Shown: positions 12,541 to 26,340, counted from the stretch's first letter. The stretch is 64,000 nt of DNA from Thuidium tamariscinum (GCA_947034885.2 OX344753.2:13206001-13270000); one strand, 5' to 3'. Notes: generated by a model not told the origin, from the letters alone. A program made the numbers and translations.

Positions 12541-13587
12541 ATTTGAAAATGTCCCAAATAAAAAAAAACTGTCACTTTGACTTTGTATGCAATTATCTTT
12601 CAATCTGTGTGGTCAAACCACATTCTCTCATAGAAGTCAGGTACAGGACCCCATGGTTAGACTCTTCAAAAATTAGTGCACTCAGTTTTTTTGGTAAACG
12701 CAGTGAAAATGGCAGTATTAAGTGCTTTTGATGGCAGAGAATGCCTTGGGACCCAAAGAGTTGAGTGAAATCTTGGAGCCTTTCAAACGAAGGATGAAAA
12801 ATAGGAATAGAAAATCTGTTTCAGGTGAGATGTGAAAAGACTAATTACAAATAAAACCCAAATTATTTCTTCGGGCAGACACATTGCTTCAACTAGAAAA
12901 CGCTTGTCTCCAGATGAAGGTATCATAAACATTGTTATTCAAATTCAGTATAGATTACCTGAACACCTCACAGAGATCTCTTTGCATGTCCATACTTGCA
13001 CCTCACTGAGAATTGTAGTATGCTGTCCATAATCTTGGACATACAAAGAGATCTTCACCATATGCTGAATGCACCAAGGCTAAAGATATCTCCCAACTTC
13101 AACATCTACACAGCACACACCAGAAGGGAGATACAGATTGACAGATAATTTCGTTTAAATAACATCCGCACCTCAGCGCCATGAGAATACAATTCGAATC
13201 TGAGAAGTCTGAGTAACTTGGACAAACTTGCAAAGAAACGATCATACCATGTCGCTAATTTAGTCTTCCATTGATTCTATTTCAAACCCTGTCAATGCTT
13301 TGCAATATTCACCTGGACATGATGGTTTGAAATCGTTCTTGGCTTACTGAAGTTTAAACAAGAGCTGCATCATGAAAAATTACACAGCCGTTCGTTGCAT
13401 CAGTCTCGAAGGGAAGGTCGTGAGCTTCACCTAAACCAATTGATATGATTGACCTCGTACACCAGTATGATTCTAGGCTTATGTACCTTGTCTACAGTAA
13501 GATGCATGACATTTTGAAGGTAAAGAAAATGAATTGTATGACCAGGATACTTGACAACCTTGCTAATTTAGCGTAAGATGACACAGG
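12541..13587. other. 3' flank of the glutaminyl cyclotransferase gene
   Basis: GC content rises gradually from about 12.6 kb towards the gene's stop codon. Probably contains the 3' UTR and polyadenylation site (minus strand). No second coding exon was recognised; frames at 12832-13032 and similar are unsupported. Confidence 0.5.
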
Positions 13588-16500
13588 TCACACTGCACCA
13601 GGCCAAACAATCTGCTCCCCTATACACATTTTCCGGACGGCCTTGAGGTCTCGGTAATGGCTTGTTTGATCGACCAATTCGATTTCATAAACCTTTGGCC
13701 AGAGTTTCCCAGTGACTGCACTCAATCGCATCCAAACTCTAGTCAGGAGTTGCACTCAAAACTACACAAGTGGTTAATGATGCGTGTCCTAGAACATCCA
13801 TCACTGAAGGAGCTCGTGAACAAGATAATTAACGCAGCATTTTTACTCACATCGGAAACACAAGAATCTCGAGTACTCACCAAAGAGCCTGTCTCGCTCG
13901 CTATCCCAAGCAATTCCATTCAGCACATCCATTCCCTGGTGACAAAGTGAACCACGTGTAAGGAAATAACAGTATCATTTGACAAACGAATGCAAAAAGT
14001 AAGAGAACTTAGGAGCGAACAAATTTTAAGTCTTCGTAACAAAGACTTTTATTCATGTTAGTGAATCGTGCATGTCGAAAGGAAGCACTTGCATCTGGTT
14101 CCGACATTGAGTAACTAGTGACATTGAGTCAAATGGAGGCCATGGGGAAGTGGAAGTAGTTCACTTTATGGAAACACAATGGCATTTCGCAGTTCTCAAA
14201 GTGCCCAAATGCCTTCTACATACGTAATGACATCTACGTATTTGCGAAGGACAAAGAAGTTCGTGAATAATGACAACATCGGACGAATAATCACTTACCC
14301 TCACTCCTTGGGCTAATAGAGCACTCCTGCAGTTTGTGGACAAGAGAATGAGTTGATTTTCGAAATAACGGAGGCGCACAGAACTTACATACGGGATGGA
14401 CTTCTTCCACAGAAAATGAACACTTGAATCTCTAGCATAGAAAAGAGCCCTGCCAAAGTAATGTGAAAAACAAAAATCGAAAGAATATATTTCGCGTCGG
14501 ATAAATTGCGACACCAAATTACCTCAAGCCATGCATGAGAAGCCAGCCAGTTACTTTCCCATCCTGCGGTGCAATTCTCGCAATGCACTCTGTCTGGATT
14601 CAAAGACAAAATTAAGGATATATTAGAGGGGCATTCACTGAATGCAAAAAGTAACCACCTCATTGCACCCAGCACAACAATTCCGCACGATATGACATCT
14701 TTCAAGAGCGAGAATTTCAGGACGGTACCTGATAGACGTTCGCCCAAATCTCATCCTTAATAAATTCTAACTCGTTTAAGTTCGGAACTAGTTGGCCATT
14801 ATCTTTGACTACTACCTTCCTCATCTCTGAACATCCATCACAGGCACATTCAGTACAATGAGTGTCGCCGGGCACATCGATCAAGAACGCACCTCAAGAT
14901 TCAATGACTAGATCGTCAGTTCCAAACGGGTTTACCTCTGAAGGTCGAGGGATCCATGAAGTAAACGTTAGCAGTACCGTCACTTCCGACTATATGATCC
15001 TTCCCTGACGTGAGACCCCACCCGTCTTGCATAGGATGTTTGAAACTGCCTTCCTGATAGGTAAACGAAAACGCGCTCAGAGTATGCACGAATACACGTC
15101 ATGCATACTACCCAATTGAAACATAGTATTCGTCTGAACAAAGTGGAATGTGTCACAAAATCGTCTTGCCAAGGACCGATGAAAAACAACATAAAATCTG
15201 ACCATTGTAGGAGATTGAGGGAAAAATCACCAGTCTTAGAGAGTTCTTGTCATAGATGTATCCCTTTTTCGATAACCATGTCACCTGCAACAACCTGCAC
15301 AACTGAATGTATTTTTTCAAAGTAATTAACTAGACTCTGAACACTGATGTATCCAACTGACATTGTTGCAGGTAGTCGATGTACGGCAAGGAAAAATTTC
15401 GAGCTAGCGAAAGATTATCATGTGATTCAGAAGTTCAGGTCGTCACCCGGTAGTGTCTTCTTACCACGACAGAAATCAATATCTTAGGCCAATTCAGACA
15501 AGGGCAAAAGAAAAACGTAGTTGATCGCCGACCATTTGAACATAATACTACCCGCGTAGGAGCACAAACGAAGGTCTTATTATAGATAGGTATAACATCC
15601 TCTTCTACATACATTTGATGTAGAAAAAGAGGTCCGGGAAAATTTTGAATCAATTGGTACCAGAACTTCAGACATTTTCAGCTTAAGACCATCTCACATA
15701 CACAGCAAAACTGCACAAGTATATCGCAGCAACACGATATGCACAATAAAAAGTCGATAATAGACTTAGAAATTCGAAAAACAGTGAGGGAAAGAGACGA
15801 AAGCCCCACACCTTGAACCCCAGAGGGTCAAACCCTCCCCGAAGAGAGACTTGTCCAATCTTCTGCTTTGCAGCACCTGCTTTAAAATCCACAATCAAGT
15901 TACTAGTGCTGGAATTCACCATTCAACGAACTTTCACTCAACAGTGAAAATGCTGCATTGTGAAATAAAGCATGCGCAAGGAAATAGTACTGCACAAAGC
16001 AAAGCAAAACAAAACAAAGCAAAGCATTCGTTACCTTGCCGGTCTTAACGTCAACTTTGCGTACAGAGGACTGCCATCACATAAACATCCATGTCCGTGA
16101 TTCAGGAAACGAAAATTAGCATACACGGAGGAAATCTATCAAACGGCAAAAAGAAATCGCATCGAATACTCTCGAGATCAAAGTCAAAAGCTCCTATATC
16201 TTTTACCTTCTAATACTCTCCTCCAACGAAGCTCTCTCTTTGCTTACGGCAATGTCGCCAATAACTTCACTACTACAGTAAATGGATGCGCAAGGAGGTA
16301 TAGTTACTCAAAGTTGAAATAAATTAATAATCATGATCAAGAAGACAACCGTACCTTGCCATTGAGACCGGTTGACTCATAAAATGTGTCATTCCCGTCG
16401 TAAAATAGTCCCTGCCACACAACCGTTACAATCTTCGTGAGGTGAGCATTCACGGCTTGTCAATAGTATCAGTTTCTGTTTGAATACAAGCAACGTATCA

Positions 16501-17113
16501 AATTGACGGTGAGGTAATGTATACGTCCTCTTCTTCTCTACATTATCACCAAGTGCCAGACTGTTTAGCTTATCCTTTTCCTACACCGACACCGGACAAA
16601 AAATACTACATTGTCAACGAATTCTACGCCCTAGTACACTATGGGCGGAAGCACTTTGAACAGAGTAAAAGATGTAGAAGAATCTCCAGCCGTATGAATG
16701 ACCTATCTACTCGACGAAGTGCTTCACCTACCTCTGATGAGTCGATCGCACAAAGATAATGGCAAATGTTTAAAACGTTTCACCCGCATTGTCGGCATAC
16801 GAACGATTTCAAGAGGGAAATGCTCACAAACCTGAGTAAATGCGTCCGGATCATGAGGATACTCTTCAACAATCTTGTAACCAAACACGCGAAACTTCTT
16901 GTCGAGAGCGTCTTGCGGAAACGCACTGCTACTATTCCAATTGTAGCCAAGAAGTACAAGAGCGGCAACGAACAGGATGAGCGAAACTAAGACGGAAAGA
17001 CGCCACACCGAAGCATTCCGACCGTCGGCACGCACGGGACGCTTGGGCTTGACCATCACTTCGGTTTGACGAGCTAAATTTCTCTTCCTACTATTCCGAT
17101 GTTCCACTCCCAT
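13588..17113 (-). CDS. QCT: Plant-type glutaminyl-peptide cyclotransferase, 11 exons, 333 aa
   Basis: This enzyme family converts N-terminal glutamine of peptides to pyroglutamate in the secretory pathway. Exons (minus strand): 17113-16832, 16411-16355, 16070-16035, 15876-15812, 15294-15231, 15053-14936, 14826-14729, 14593-14523, 14326-14299, 13935-13881, 13715-13588. All introns are GT-AG and every phase joins, giving 333 residues plus TGA. Family motifs appear in order: EEYPHDPDAFTQ (83-94), GLFYDGNDTFYESTG, SSVRKVDVKTGK, SLFGEGLTLWG, VTWLSKKGYIYD, FKHPMQDGWGLT, LNELEFIKDEIWANVY, ECIARIAPQDGKVTGWLL, GMDVLNGIAWD and TGKLWPK. A basic N-terminus followed by a hydrophobic segment (about 39-57) looks like a signal anchor, as in plant homologues, which are about 320 aa. 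The Met at 17113 was preferred because it immediately precedes the basic/membrane segment; an in-frame Met at 17227 would add 38 residues. Family identity is very likely; exact splice sites are inferred by eye. Confidence 0.93.
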
Positions 17114-19614
17114 AGAAAAACAGCGGACAAACAATCCAATATCAAAATCTTCACTCTTGCTTGCTCGCCATAGGCAACCTCCTGACGCTGAATCGTAGGT
17201 CGCGGCTCTTTCAAACCAAAAAAACAAAACACGAGATCAAAGACGATACTCTTCTTGGATAACCTCCGCCTCCTTCAGTCGAATAGATCTCGAATTCCGC
17301 AATGCGCTCTCCCAAGTCAAACCGCAAGGTCTAGAGCGGATGGCTTCTTCGATCGTGCCGTCCATCATGCTTTCCACTGATTTGAATTAGGAGACCGGCA
17401 GAAAGATTTACGACCTAAATTCCTCTTGCAAACCCTAAGCATTTCAGACTATCTTCAATAAGGTCGTCGCAGCTACAGAGTGACGCACCACATCAGAACA
17501 GAACCTCACAGTGCCATGCAAGTGCAGTACGACTAGACTTCGGAGAGGCACATCGGCAACTTGGCAGAGTCTCAAGCACTTTCAACATTTTTGAGTTTGG
17601 TACTGGCATTCGAAAAGCTATGCGTATGAAGAAAAAAAGTGCAAACACAAAAGTTATATTTATGCAAATATGTCAAATTTTGAAGCAAAAATGGAATCAC
17701 ATGGTGAGGAAAACTCAATCTCAAAGTATGTTATTGGAAGTACAATATTTGAAAAGTCATGGTGTGTTTGATAGTGTTTTTTTGTTTTTAATTCAATTTT
17801 GGTGAAGTTATTATCTATTTGTTTGAATTTTGATAAAATAACCACCAATGGCAACAAACTATAGGCCAAATATATTTTAGTCCAACTTTTGAGGTGTAGT
17901 ATCTTTGGTCCTATATTTGGGTTTAGAATTGCATGGATGGGACTAAACTTCCAATGTGAAGGTCAACCCAACTTAGCTTGTAATCAATTACTAGATGTTT
18001 GCATTCCAAAAAGCACAAAAATTGAACATGACTTCAGATGCAATTTAGGAAGAGAATTGGCAAGTGAAATTCGGATGACACATAAATACAAACCAAAACA
18101 CATCATGACTATAAAGTTTCTTTATAAGCTCAATATCGATTTGATGGTGGTTATCTAAAAATACTTAAAAAATTTAGCATTACCATCAACTTATTCAAAT
18201 TGGAAGGTTATTGATCATTGCAAGAGACAAGAGGCAAACCCAATTCCATTCAAAGCTCAAGGGCCATAAACATTTACATAAGTCGTGCTTACACCAAGTG
18301 CAAATAAGTTCTCAAGAGAAAGGATTTTGTTCTACAGATACTGTAGTAAAGTTCTACCGGAGTAAAGTCCAACGAAGAGTTGCAATAGGTATTCGCATTA
18401 GGTCCTTCATGAACTTCATCTGCAACTAGATGCGATTGCACCCCACTCAAGGGCAACAACTTTACTTTACATTTTCCAATTCTGGATCCTACTCTTTGTA
18501 ATACCGGTAAATTTCACCTGTCAAATGATTTTTGGAGTTTTTTAGTGGGATAGAGGGAGACTTAATCATTACAAAAAAATTTAAGCCATGAGGTTTAAGA
18601 AGAATGAACGCATAAACTTCGAATCAAATTATCAGGATCATGTACGGTGCAACAAATACAAGGTACGGAGTAGATGATAAGCACACTCGAAATATACCAT
18701 GCTACCCTCAGCAAGATTCTTTACTAAGAACCAATAAGTGGAACAAAAGGCAACACACGTTATTGGTCAAAATTCCAGAATTTATTGATGTGAATGAAAA
18801 AAGTATGCGTTGTACATACACATTGACTTTCAAGGCCACAAGGTCCCTCAAAGTCTGATGCATCCTCTGTCGCCACTAATGGGGGATAATGTCATACAGT
18901 AGAAGAATGGCCCCAGTGAACGCTAGAAGCTGCTGTCGTAGTAGTGTACAACTGTAAAGCGAATGGAAGCCCCTAACGCCCCACCATGTAATGCCAGTAG
19001 TTCATTCCTACTGTCGTATTAATTCTTTAGAAGTCAGTTGTCTCCAAAATCCGTCGTCACTCACTTCCAACATTTGGAAAACTAAGTAAATGTCCTCGTC
19101 TTGAATCTTCCGGCATCCTTCATTATTAGCTAAAACCATCAAAAGATAGCTCGCTGCATCGCCGCTGACTCAGAGCCATGCAGAGGCTTGCAAAATTCTA
19201 CTGAATGTCACTGAACCTTGGATCAAATCAGATCAAGCTATGCTAGGAACTTTCGACTTCGGGGAGGATCAGAAAAGAGTTGTATGGAGTAGTCGATCGA
19301 ACAACCTTGCCCCTTGTCACAACTTCTAGAGTAAATGTCTGCCGGAGTGGTGTTCCCGACAATCGGAAGAGGATTTGGAGATCTCAGTCTTGGAATGAAC
19401 CATTCAACCGTCTTCATGAACCAGCCCCCGACTTCACACTTCCGTCTCATCCTCAAAGCCAGTTTCGAATTCCAAATTGTTCTCAAGTTGAGCCTAAGCA
19501 GAATAAAACCCTCCATACCCTGCAACTCAAGCGAGACAACAACCGCGCGCTGTTCCAAGTCCAGTCCAATTTCTAACCGGCTAACCTAATCACAACAACT
19601 TTTGCACAGAGATC
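17114..19614. other. Intergenic region between the two host genes
   Basis: 17114-17580 is GC-richer and should hold the 5' UTR and promoter of the cyclotransferase gene. 17600-18900 is AT-rich and empty. 18900-19614 is GC-richer and lies just past the stop of the NT-C2 gene, so it likely includes its 3' UTR; a 106-codon minus frame at 19238-19558 has no recognisable domain. Confidence 0.5.
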
Positions 19615-22543
19615 TTAAACAGGTACTAGTTCTGTGCAAGTCCTGGAAGTTGTATAGTGGAACTCGATCTGCAGCCGCTGGTGGAGAGGGACCTTTCCCA
19701 GTAAACCTTTCTTGATATCACTCTGAAGTTCCCGCAGAGGCAACGCAGCGAAAAACTCTTTGATAAACTGGCAGCATGAAGCTCTACCCCCGTTGGATAC
19801 GTCCTCAGCGGAAAGGACAAGCTCCATGGGAGTTTCGCTAGCGGTGGCGACAGCATCGGAAGCTAAAGGAATAGGGTCGCTATCAGTTCCAACATTCACT
19901 AGTGCCAATGAATCTGAAACTTCCGCCGCCGCCGCTGCTTCCGGCTGACTGGTGGTCTTCGAATCTTCGGGCTTTGAAGTTGGCGCAGGACCAAGGCAGG
20001 TCTGTGCATCAAACTGGAGAATATATGCCTGTTCACCACCTTCTTGTAGTCTCTCTCCGAGTGTGTCAATTATGTAGCATCTGTCCTCTTCCAATTTGAG
20101 TACAAAAAAGTGGTCATTCCAGCTTACGATGTAGACAGCTGGTCCAGCCCTCTCGACCTCCTCCCAGATGCTATCAAATGACATAGCATCTTGCAGGAAG
20201 TCCAAAGACTCGCTCACACCTTCGGGAACGAAGAACCCAACGAAGGATTTCTCGGGCACAACACTAAGTGGTCGCACTGCTGCTTCGAGGACAGTGTCCA
20301 GGTCAAAGTGCTTGTCTGCAAACCGATCCTTGAATGCCTCCACAGTGCATAAATTTCTCCACTCAGCAGAACCTTCCCGAATCAGCATGTCGAATTCCGC
20401 TTTGCTAGGCACAAGGGTAGGGTGCTTGTGCAACCAGTCGGCGATAACCGCCACAAGAGCAGTACAAGCACTCTCACCTGCTGCACTTTCACTGCGCTGA
20501 TCAAAGGAGGCGAAGAACACATTGGTCGAGAGCTGTGTCCGTCCATCCCTGCTAACGAGATCCTTTTGCTCCCAGGTTCCAACAGCAAAAAGTGTCTCCC
20601 CAAAGTCCAGTGCTCCAGCAACTATAGAAACGCCCTCCTCACTTTTCCGACGCTGGAAAGAGTAAACAGATAGTAAGCAACAATGCGAGATTCATGTCTT
20701 CACAAAGAATAGTTTGCAAAGAAATCATTTGGCCACATCAGAAAGTTCATGAGCAATAGACAACGAAATTATAACTGAAGCAAGCATAGTGCGTTCATTG
20801 TGTTCGAATTCAAATTACTAATTGAAGGACCGATATGAAACACGTTCAACGATAGCACTTTACAAAGTTCATCATTCAAAAAACCTAAACCAGAAGGAAT
20901 TGAGACTCACTGTCAGATCTGGAAACTCTGTGGAAGACTCTGCCTGCCTTCGATGCCAGTCAATTTCATCACCACCTTCCTCCCCATAGGCTTTATTCAG
21001 TAATGGCTCCCCACGAGATCGAGGTGACCTGAAACTCAACTTCCTCTTCCGCCAAGAGAGCATACTCATCAAAGAGCCCTGTGAAACAAGCTCCCCGTTC
21101 TCAAACGTCGTAACCTCCTCCGGGGCCACATCCACCTTCGGAATTGCCATGTCCAAAGCCCGACTGTGGATATTATCACGAACTTCAACTTCATCAGGGG
21201 CAGCACCAACTGCTTCGTCCGCATGGTGAGGCAGCGCACCCTCCACTACAAGGTTCACGCCGGCTAAAGTTCCGTAACTCACGAACTGCCCAATATTGCC
21301 TTCTTCAACTTCTTCGCCATACTCATAATCGGAATCGTCAACCCAGTCTGAGTCAAAGAGGTCCAGAGCATCCTGTACGCTTCCATCACTGCGAGGGGAG
21401 AATTTTCCACCGTCATTCGGATCAACATCCTCGAGCTGCAGGTTTTTCTTGCCCTTGAGACCTAATACCTGCTCCCTAGACAACTCTTTGGAGGACTTCT
21501 TCTTCTTCTCGACATCAGGATGAACCTTCACTACATCATCGTCCTCAGGATCCCAGATGTAAGGATCTCCACCAATACATGCCATCGCAGGCGCCATCAG
21601 CCTGTGCACACTCTCAAAACCAGCCTCGTACACTGTTCGCAGCTCTGAAAAGCTGAAGGTAATCTGCAATTCAGAAGCAAAATATCCTTTTAACTATCAG
21701 TAAATCTATGGCCCCCTCGTCCCAAACATAATATACAAAAAAATAAAATTGAATGAGAAAGCAGAAAGCACGAAACTCGATGAATGCATACAACAAATTC
21801 GCACTTGCAATAAAACAAGGCTTCGTTAACGAAGAAGAAGCAGTTTAAAAAGATGGAAACAATACCGCAAACACGGCTGTAACATCAGAATCTCCACTTT
21901 TACAGATCACAGGTAAAGTTGTGGAATAATTAGAAGAGTTTCCAGATGAAGCCAGGAGACCGATGTCCAGTATTGCAGTGCCCAACACAGAGACCTTGCT
22001 TTTGGAGCTTTCTGGCAACGCCTGCACAATCAATACCCGTAAACAGGTCAATTAATGAACACTTCATCAAAATAAATTGCAAGAAAGCTACCCAGCGCGA
22101 CACAAATAAGAATGTAAAGAAGTATAATGAGAAACATTCAATTGATCACGACTGTTTGAAATGAATCCGTCCAAATTTCCCACACTCGAGACGAAGCCAT
22201 GTGTGGCCATACGAATGATTACCTTGCAGAGGACGAAATACACGTGCCATGGCTGAAAGACACCAACTTTGTCGTTTGTGAGAACACACACATGTTCGAA
22301 CTCTTTATCCCATGTAATACACCCACTATTCTCGATCGGCAGAGCATTTGTCTTATCCCTCTTCATACTACGAAATCGGGATCCAAGAGCACTCTTTGGC
22401 CCCTTCCATTTCAAGTCGACATACAATTTAGACTCGTCAGGGTCAGTAGCCGACAGCCCGTCAAGTCTGTTCAAGACCAGATTGACTTGGTATTTCTTGG
22501 ATAAGAGCTGGCGGAGCGGCCACTTCATCACCTTAATGACCAT
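19615..22543 (-). CDS. NT-C2 domain protein (EEIG1/EHBP1 N-terminal C2 type), 4 exons, 755 aa
   Basis: Exons (minus strand): 22543-22223 (residues 1-107), 22021-21866 (108-159), 21663-20911 (160-410), 20652-19615 (411-755, TAA). All junctions are phase 0 with GT-AG introns. The start MVIKVMKWP with LLSKKYQVNLVLNRLDGL, DLKWKGPK and ITWDKEFEHVCVL is the NT-C2 lipid-binding-like domain (about 7-180). Next come an acidic linker, a conserved plant block SMLSWRKRKLSFRSPRSRGE (about 358-378), and a long conserved C-terminal region with VFFASFDQRSESAAGE, FDLDTVLEAAVRPL, MSFDSIWEEV and HQRLQIEFHYT. An Ala/Pro/Ser-rich spacer lies near 630-655. Length and order match the plant family usually labelled EEIG1/EHBP1 N-terminal domain protein, whose function is poorly known; membrane or organelle association is inference. 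An in-frame TAA 36 nt upstream supports the chosen ATG. An AG at 22638 may be the acceptor of a 5' UTR intron. Confidence 0.93.
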
Positions 22544-24600
22544 CGTGACGGTCTCTAAGAGACAAAAACTTCCTGTTTACGTCCGAATTGAAATCTTCCA
22601 AAGCCACAACCAAGACCTTGAATTGCGTGTAAACCGCCTGCATTAAACCGAAACACTTATTACAAAACTGAAAAGTATTGTCCTGTCAAATCTGCAACTA
22701 CTCGCGCAAGAACCAAATGCAAGCTTTCTCTTCGTTAGAGAAAGAACCGCGTCGCTGATTATCGTTTCCACCCTACTGAAAGTCACTACAAACTATACTC
22801 TATTCACCTGAAGTCGCGGTTCCACTTCCTAAAGGCACTCAACATATCCCGTCACTCAAACGAGAAACCTTCACTTCTCCAAAAATATAGTAAAACCACT
22901 CATTCCCTAACCCAGTAAAGAAGCGCATGCTCCATGCAAGCTCAGGTTCGAGCATAGATCCAAACCTTAACGCCGCTTCGTCTGTAACATTAATCCAGGA
23001 GGCACAACAGTGTTCTTTTCTAATTAATCAACACTTGCATGCTATGTCTAACACACAAAACTCGGAAAGGGACACAGCTTTGAACTCTACCCTTCCCCTG
23101 CTTCCACCGATACTCAATAAACATTCCCTTCTATATGTCCCACCGAGAAAAGAAACTCCATTGCGCAATTGAAGTCTCTCATACAGACAGCCCGGGCACT
23201 GTCCTACCACCTAGAAAGAGCAACATCACTCGATACCCTCATACTCTGCCTCCCTTATAACCCGCTATTCCTCTGCATGTTTAATTGCAAACTTACTTGA
23301 TCTGAACTGCAACCAGAAAACCTCCTCCGACGCAATGCGGAATTAAACCCCTGGTCCGCGGCTGCCAAAAAGTCACCGAAACTCCTATACTTCAATCCTG
23401 CAGCTTCCTTCTTCCTCCACCGAACAGCTACTAATCGTAACACACCTCTCTACAAAATCCTCAAACAACCAATGCTCCGACGACTGCTCTTCGCGCTCAC
23501 AACAACCAGCCGAAACACTGCCATAATACTCCCCGGACGTCCGAGACCATTCTCCAACCCCAACGCCGATCGCCTACCCTCTCCAAAGTCACACGGAGCT
23601 TCCACCAATACAGAAACGCAACCCCGCTGTCCTCTCTAATTCTCAAATCCGCTCCCACCTAACGCTCGTCCCCGCCACGACAACAAACCCTCGCCTGTAA
23701 ACTACCCCTACCCCGCCTGTTGTACGACCCAACCACCACCACAAACGCCTAAAGAGCCGTTCACAACATCGAACTCCGCCACGGCCTCACCACCATAAGA
23801 AGCCGCAAGAAGCACCGCGCGGAGACTCAACCCCCTCCCATTGACACCTCCGCCCGTCCCCCCGAGTCCAAACAGCGTGAACGCGAGAGTCCGCTTTCTG
23901 CCCGAAAACACGTGTTGGCCAACACTCCCAAACGCTTGATGAACCTCACCAACCAAGAGCACGACGAAGAAGACGACGAGCTGTATAGAAGAAAAAAAAA
24001 AGCGGCTGTGTCCCGGCACCCGCTCTCCTCTTTTCCTTCTTGTCCTTGTCCCTTAACTTGCACTCTCACAACGATCGCGTCGTCCTCGGTCGCTCACCCA
24101 CTAAGCTTACTATCTTCGAAGGGAGGGAAGGCCTGGCGATGTCAAAGCGCTGGCTGCAGCACGGCTTGCTATGCCACCGACTCCTGGAGCCCGGCTTGGC
24201 CCGCGCTACTTTACCTTGACGGACGCGCGCTGCCCACCGGAAAAAGCGGGGGATGGAGGGGTCGGGCTGTTGAAAAATCTGCGGGGAAGGGTGAAATTGG
24301 ATTTTCTCGCAGTGCTCTGGGCGTCGAAGTGACAGTAAAAAGGCTAATTCCTTTAGCTTTTTCGGGAGGGATGGATGACCAGCTCCCGTGAGGGATGGAT
24401 GACCAGCTCCCGTGAGGGATGGATGATTCTTGTGATGGATGAGAAGTGGGAGCCAGGGAGATACTTTGGTTGTTTTGACTTCTTTGTTGTTGTCCCTTCC
24501 CTTTTCATAACTTGACGTGCAACTTTGAGGTTGGAGTCTTGAGAGGTATATTTGGGTGGGTGAAACGTCCATTGAATATGGAAACTAAAGTGCATTGGGG
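22544..24600. other. Promoter and 5' leader region of the NT-C2 gene
   Basis: GC-rich, CT-rich on the plus strand. Likely holds a 5' UTR, possibly with an intron ending at 22638, and the promoter. Several overlapping frames (23708-24019 minus, 23912-24391 plus, 24066-24572 minus) show no domain and look like chance frames in GC-rich DNA. Confidence 0.5.
24366..24432 (+). repeat. 24-bp tandem repeat, about 2.5 units
   Basis: Unit begins GAGGGATGGATGACCAGCTC and ends CCGT. It lies at the outer edge of the GC-rich leader of the NT-C2 gene. Confidence 0.8.
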
Positions 24601-26340
24601 AAAGGGATGTCTTCTAGAATTCTCAAGCTTTCCTTGAAGAGGTGTATTTGTATAGTTTTCATATCAATCAAATTAAAGTCTTGAAAGATGTTGCCCCCCT
24701 ATGACCAAGGTAGTCACCAAAATGCTTCAATTATTGAACTACTAGGTTCATTCTTTATTTCTATAGCAAACAACAAAGTCATTCATCAAACACTTAAGCT
24801 CCTCGATGTCCTTCAAGAGTCAAATAATTAGTCAAGGATATTTTTGTTTTCAATGACATTTTTTTAGAAAATAATTATTAAATGATCAAAATGGGAAGGT
24901 AAAAACTTTCATTTTCAAAATCTTCAAAATCATTTCTTTATTATATATTATTTTGATAATAAAATATTTATTTTTCATTTTTGTTATAAAACTTATGTTA
25001 AATGTATATTGGAAAAAAACTTGGATTATGTAAATGGTCAAATGCGAAAGGTCAAAGCCCTTGAACATTTCAAAAGTATTTTCTATCAAATTTTGAATGG
25101 TTTCTATTCAAATAAATTATTTTACTAATTTCTATTCAATTTTAAAAAACATTTGTTTTTTTTCCATCAAGTAACTAAATAAATGTTTGCACCATAAAAT
25201 CACCATTCCATTTTAAAAAACACAAATAATATTCACATTGAATTAAGGATATGCCCCACCTACTTTCACATAATTATGCCAACAATGTGAATCAAATTTA
25301 AAAATCTTTTTATATCGCAAAGGCTCTATAAGAGATGAAGGGATTGCAAAACAATTTTAAGAACTACCCCAAGTTGGTAACATAGCTTTACTTCACCTAA
25401 ACATCAATTAACATTAGAAGATGGTAGAAGGGAGATGACAATGATTTTAACCATAGGCATAAGATATTAGACGCAAACATCAATTAGTATTGTAGGAAAA
25501 TAGGTGATGACGATGAGTCTTGGCTATAGGTATTAAATGTAAACATCAATTGGCATTAGGAGATAGTAGTAGGAGATGACACCGAGTCTATCCATAGTTG
25601 TTAAACGTAACCATCATCTAGCACTAGGGGACGGTACGTAGGAAATGACAATGATCGTGACTATGGTTGTTAAACGTCACCACCACTTGGCATTAATTTG
25701 GCATTAAGCAACGACAGGTGGAAGATGACAATGATCGTGACCATGTTGTTAAATGTAACTGTCACTTGGCAGTAGGCAACGACAGGTGGGAGATGACAAT
25801 GATCGTGACCATGGTTGTTAAATGTAAGCATCCCTTGGCAGTTGGCACTAGGCAATGATAGGTGGGAAATGACAATGACTATGACCATGGTTGTTAAACA
25901 TACCATCACTTGGCACTAAGTAATGACAGGTGGGAGATGACAAGTTTGACAATTTTCATTGAAAAAATATAATGGTGAAAAGTACCCTTTCTTGCCTACT
26001 TTTTAACAACTTCTTTTCTTCATCATGTGGATGTAAAAAATATCTTTACACCTTCTTTGAATAAATGTTTTGAAAAGGCAAGTTGTTTTTCCACAAAATG
26101 AGTTGTTTGTGACTATTTGCAAAGAAACAAATTTTTAGAAGTCTATGCATCTAAGTAGCAACAAAATATTCACTTGATAATATTTGACCTTTGAGATTGT
26201 AGAGGTAAAGGGAAAAAGAGAAAAATTATATATATACTTAGTCATTAAAAATAAGTCACATACATATATAACTATTTCAAATGTGTACTATTAAAAGATA
26301 TCACATCTACTATAATAAGAGACTTCTATCTTCTTAATGT
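24601..26340. other. AT-rich intergenic DNA with minisatellite
   Basis: Holds the minisatellite 25385-25945. Nothing else supported. Confidence 0.6.
25385..25945 (+). repeat. Minisatellite, 65-76 bp period, about 8 units
   Basis: The block GATGACAATGATCGTGACC recurs near 25434, 25506, 25575, 25643, 25724, 25792, 25869 and 25937, each with a GTTAAACGTAACCATCACTTGGCA-like segment of varying quality. Units are best preserved in the second half (25640-25945). A 79-codon minus-strand frame inside it is a repeat artefact. Confidence 0.82.

Noticed and set aside
14161-14747. Minus frames of 118-120 codons within the cyclotransferase gene
   Set aside because: They read through introns around exons 8 and 9; the spliced gene model explains the conserved parts.
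19760-20673. Plus-strand frames of 60-110 codons opposite the NT-C2 gene
   Set aside because: Antisense shadows of a strongly supported coding exon.
23708-24391. Overlapping frames up to 159 codons upstream of the NT-C2 gene
   Set aside because: They overlap each other on both strands, have biased composition and no recognisable domain; the region is better explained as GC-rich leader and promoter.
25670-25909. 79-codon minus-strand frame with repeated peptide
   Set aside because: It is a by-product of the minisatellite.
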